From: Helicobacter cetorum
GTDB lineage: Bacteria > Campylobacterota > Campylobacteria > Campylobacterales > UBA6016
Reading direction: 5' to 3'
DNA: 33,316 nt
Assembly (NCBI GenBank): GCA_022729705.1
Contig: DZAX01000023.1
Coordinates: forward strand, 1 to 33,316
The first letter of the stretch is position 1, and each line of letters starts with the position of its first letter. The notes beneath the pieces were generated by a model. It saw nothing but the letters and a program-made list of their open reading frames with translations. It was not told the origin of the DNA and made no database searches. Positions 31,454 to 33,316 of this stretch are shown here, in pieces. The translations under genes were made by a program, and so were the position numbers.

Positions 31454-32920
31454 ATGGCAAAGATTAGTCAAATTGCTCTCAAAAATATTAAATTCTTTCA
31501 CAATGAAACTATCAGGATAAATAAAAATATTTTGTTTTATGGTGAAAATGGCAGTGGGAAAAGTTCGCTATTTTGGGCGCTAAAAGTTCATTTTGAACAT
31601 TTGACGGGGATTATCAGCGATGATGACAAAGATGAGTTTTTTAATGCACAAAATCCAAAAAATCTACGCAATCGAAATTATCCTGGAGATGAGTGTAGTA
31701 TCGTAATAACACCTCACGATATAGTCACATCAAAAGATTCAATACATTTTATAAATCATCAGTTGCTAGCAAAATTATTTTCATTTGATATAGATGGAAC
31801 GGCTAACTTTTTTAATGTTCTAACTGATGATTTAATGAGTAAATATTCACTTTTTTCTGAGTTAAAAGAGATTATTGGCAATGTCACTAAAAACGCACAA
31901 GAGAATAATATTGAAGACATCGAAAACAATATTATTCTATACCAAGAAAAACTAGTAATAATTCTTCAAAATATTGGAGATAAAGCAAACATAATTATTA
32001 GTGAAAAATTTGATGAAAGTTTATTTCAAATTACATTGAGCATCGTAGAAAATCCCTCTTCTAAAGACACATATCTTGGATATTATAAAATTGAGGATCC
32101 AAAGATTATTTTGCAGGTAAATCAAATTTCAAATCCGCAACACCATTTTAATGAAGCCAAACTCAAGCTTATTTCTTTGGCTATTTATTTTGCAATCATC
32201 GAATTATCAAAACCAAATGAAGATTACAATGGATTACGATTGGCAGTTTTTGATGACTTCCTGCAAAGCTTAGATATGAGTTATCGTGATGTGGTTTTGG
32301 ACTATATTTTTCAAAACTTTCAAAATTACCAAATAATCATGATGACACATGACCTACAATTTTTTAAACTTCTGAAACGAAAAACAGAGCTTTATAATGT
32401 GGTTAATAATTGGGAGTATAAAAATATTTATATTCGAGAGAGCACTGCAAGCCAAATAGCTAAAATTGGGCCAGTGGTTTATGATTTCAAAGGAAGTGAT
32501 AATTATATGCAAACCGCCAAAGAAGCCTTGCTGTCAAATGATTTTGAAACTTGCGGCAATAATTGTCGCAAAGAATTGGAGAAGATAATTGCCAATCTAG
32601 CACTCGATTTACAGATTGGATTAAGAGGACAATTAAAAGATTTTCTAGAGCTTTTTAAGAAGAGAGAGTATAGCCAATACACCCATTACTATTTTAGCCC
32701 ACAAGAGGTTATTAAAACACTTTTGGAAAGAGGGACTGAACCCGATACTTTTAGCAAAGTTAATCTAGGACAGTTACGGGAATGCTTAAGAAAGTCTGAG
32801 TTTTATACAAATATTGTGTTGAATCCCTCTTCTCATGATAATGAGGGCGAAAGATACAAAAGGGAATTTGAGTCTGTTATTAAAAATATTGAAGAGCTTA
32901 AACAGATCACTCAACAATAA
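31454..32920 (+). CDS. SMC/RecF-like ABC ATPase with C-terminal helical domain
   Basis: This is a 488-residue ABC-type ATPase with Walker A GENGSGKSS (30-38), a signature-like FNEAKLKLISLAIYFA (232-247), Walker B LAVFDDF (263-269), D-loop SLD and H-loop MTHD (297-300). The insertion between the lobes is short, so it is not a long coiled-coil Rad50/SMC protein but closer to RecF-size defence ATPases. The C-terminal part (about 350-488) is helical and ends with LNPSSHDNEGERYKREFE. This resembles the NPxSHD motif of HEPN-like tails, though the RX4-6H Arg is missing. It is strictly coupled to the DUF262 gene, and the pair is likely an anti-phage system (inference). Confidence 0.8.
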   Translation: MAKISQIALKNIKFFHNETIRINKNILFYGENGSGKSSLFWALKVHFEHLTGIISDDDKDEFFNAQNPKNLRNRNYPGDECSIVITPHDIVTSKDSIHFINHQLLAKLFSFDIDGTANFFNVLTDDLMSKYSLFSELKEIIGNVTKNAQENNIEDIENNIILYQEKLVIILQNIGDKANIIISEKFDESLFQITLSIVENPSSKDTYLGYYKIEDPKIILQVNQISNPQHHFNEAKLKLISLAIYFAIIELSKPNEDYNGLRLAVFDDFLQSLDMSYRDVVLDYIFQNFQNYQIIMMTHDLQFFKLLKRKTELYNVVNNWEYKNIYIRESTASQIAKIGPVVYDFKGSDNYMQTAKEALLSNDFETCGNNCRKELEKIIANLALDLQIGLRGQLKDFLELFKKREYSQYTHYYFSPQEVIKTLLERGTEPDTFSKVNLGQLRECLRKSEFYTNIVLNPSSHDNEGERYKREFESVIKNIEELKQITQQ

Positions 32921-33216
32921 AAAGAGCTAAAAACAAGCCTGGTAAACCATGCAAAAAGCAAGGCTATATATTGCACCTTATCCACGAGTTCATAGTTCCG
33001 GTGCCTACGGGCTTTGATTCAAGAAATTTCTCCAAATAGCAAATAAATCAGGCAAAAAGTCAACTCTTGCTATCGCCTCTTCGCCATATCAGTTTTTGCC
33101 GCAAACTGCAACGATTTACAAAAGACAATAGAAGTGGAAAGAGTGCGAGTCGATAAAAGAGAGTAGCTCGGATATGGCATAATTGCACCAAAAAAGAAGC
33201 GTCCTAGGAGCAACAT
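32921..33216 (+). other. Non-coding stretch with dnaE-type leader
   Basis: No convincing gene is present. A short open stretch at 32962-33039 (GYILHLIHEFIVPVPTGFDS) looks protein-like but is unidentified and stops at a TAG. CATAAT at 33178-33183 may be a -10 box, and AGGAG at 33206-33210 is a ribosome site for the following TTG. Confidence 0.4.
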
Positions 33217-33316
33217 TTGAGCGCATTGCCATTTACTCATCTTCATCTACACACTGAATACTATAATCCCCCAAGAAAAACAAACAATTTCCTAGAAAGT
33301 CTTATTCCTTGTGAGT
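33217..33316 (+). CDS. dnaE: Partial dnaE-like start (DNA polymerase III alpha PHP domain), possibly interrupted
   Basis: From TTG at 33217, preceded by AGGAG, the frame encodes LSALPFTHLHLHTEY, which is the signature N-terminus of replicative DNA polymerase III alpha (xFxHLHLHxEYSLLDG, the metal-binding PHP domain). After TEY the sequence becomes YNPPRKTNNFLESL instead of the SLLDG continuation, and runs open to the window edge. The gene is therefore either interrupted after 15 codons by an insertion or rearrangement, or it is a short duplicated dnaE 5' end left at the island border. A different protein with the same start is possible but unlikely. Confidence 0.5.
   Translation, partial: MSALPFTHLHLHTEYYNPPRKTNNFLESLIPCE

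Noticed and set aside
1-33316. tRNA, rRNA or CRISPR features
   Set aside because: No cloverleaf-like T-arm sequences, ribosomal signatures or regularly spaced repeats were seen in the intergenic stretches.

Overview
The window looks like a chromosomal segment of a Campylobacterota (Epsilonproteobacteria) member, probably a Sulfurimonas/Sulfuricurvum-like relative. This rests on a PGBA_N (plasminogen-binding N-terminal) protein, a heptose operon hldD-hldE-cytochrome c-gmhA, a DUF493 protein beside moaC, and tight operons with 4-nt stop/start overlaps and frequent TTG/GTG starts. The exact genus cannot be decided from the sequence alone. I see no rRNA, tRNA or CRISPR array.

Layout. 1-4224 (+): a small protein behind a sigma-54-like promoter, then mobA-moaC (molybdenum cofactor), a DUF493 protein, an exported PGBA_N protein and glcD. 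4228-6775 (+): a toxin-antitoxin cluster of DUF2806, two MntA-type nucleotidyltransferase antitoxins, and three HEPN genes or remnants. Each HEPN copy carries an in-frame stop, while both antitoxins are intact. 6776-9616 (-): a TauE/SafE (DsbD_2) membrane protein and a copper-type TonB receptor with CxxxM and HxM motifs. A MITE-like element lies directly upstream of the receptor promoter. 9881-13318 (-): the ADP-heptose operon hldD-hldE-cytochrome c-gmhA. 13319-15514: an unidentified decayed gene with 30-bp dispersed repeats, an RhlE-like DEAD-box helicase (+) and a decayed alpha/beta hydrolase (-). 15515-22910 (-): surface-glycan genes (GT9 glycosyltransferase, flippase-like protein, GT39/83 glycosyltransferase), a lysine/alanine-rich FliK-like protein, coaBC and nth.

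23035-33316 is an accessory island made of conflict-type modules: (a) a three-gene operon of a duplicated leucine-rich-repeat protein, a HEPN toxin and an MNT antitoxin; (b) on the opposite strand, a MoxR AAA+ ATPase fused to an adhesin-like beta-helix, overlapping a gene for an LRAT-like (NlpC/P60-type) domain fused to a vWA domain; (c) a second, orphan copy of the MNT gene, so that (b) is bracketed by two 295-bp near-identical direct repeats; (d) a DUF262 protein with a degenerate DUF1524 end, directly followed by an SMC/RecF-like ATPase; (e) at the right edge, what looks like the first ~15 codons of dnaE, after which similarity stops.

The most novel candidate system is the two-gene MoxR-beta-helix / LRAT-vWA pair (25262-29031). 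A AAA+ ATPase and a MIDAS-bearing vWA protein would form the regulated core, and the fused LRAT-like Cys/His domain is a candidate effector. The second candidate is the LRR-HEPN-MNT operon, where a sensor-like repeat protein is translationally linked to a toxin-antitoxin pair. Functions given for these systems are inferences from domains and gene order.
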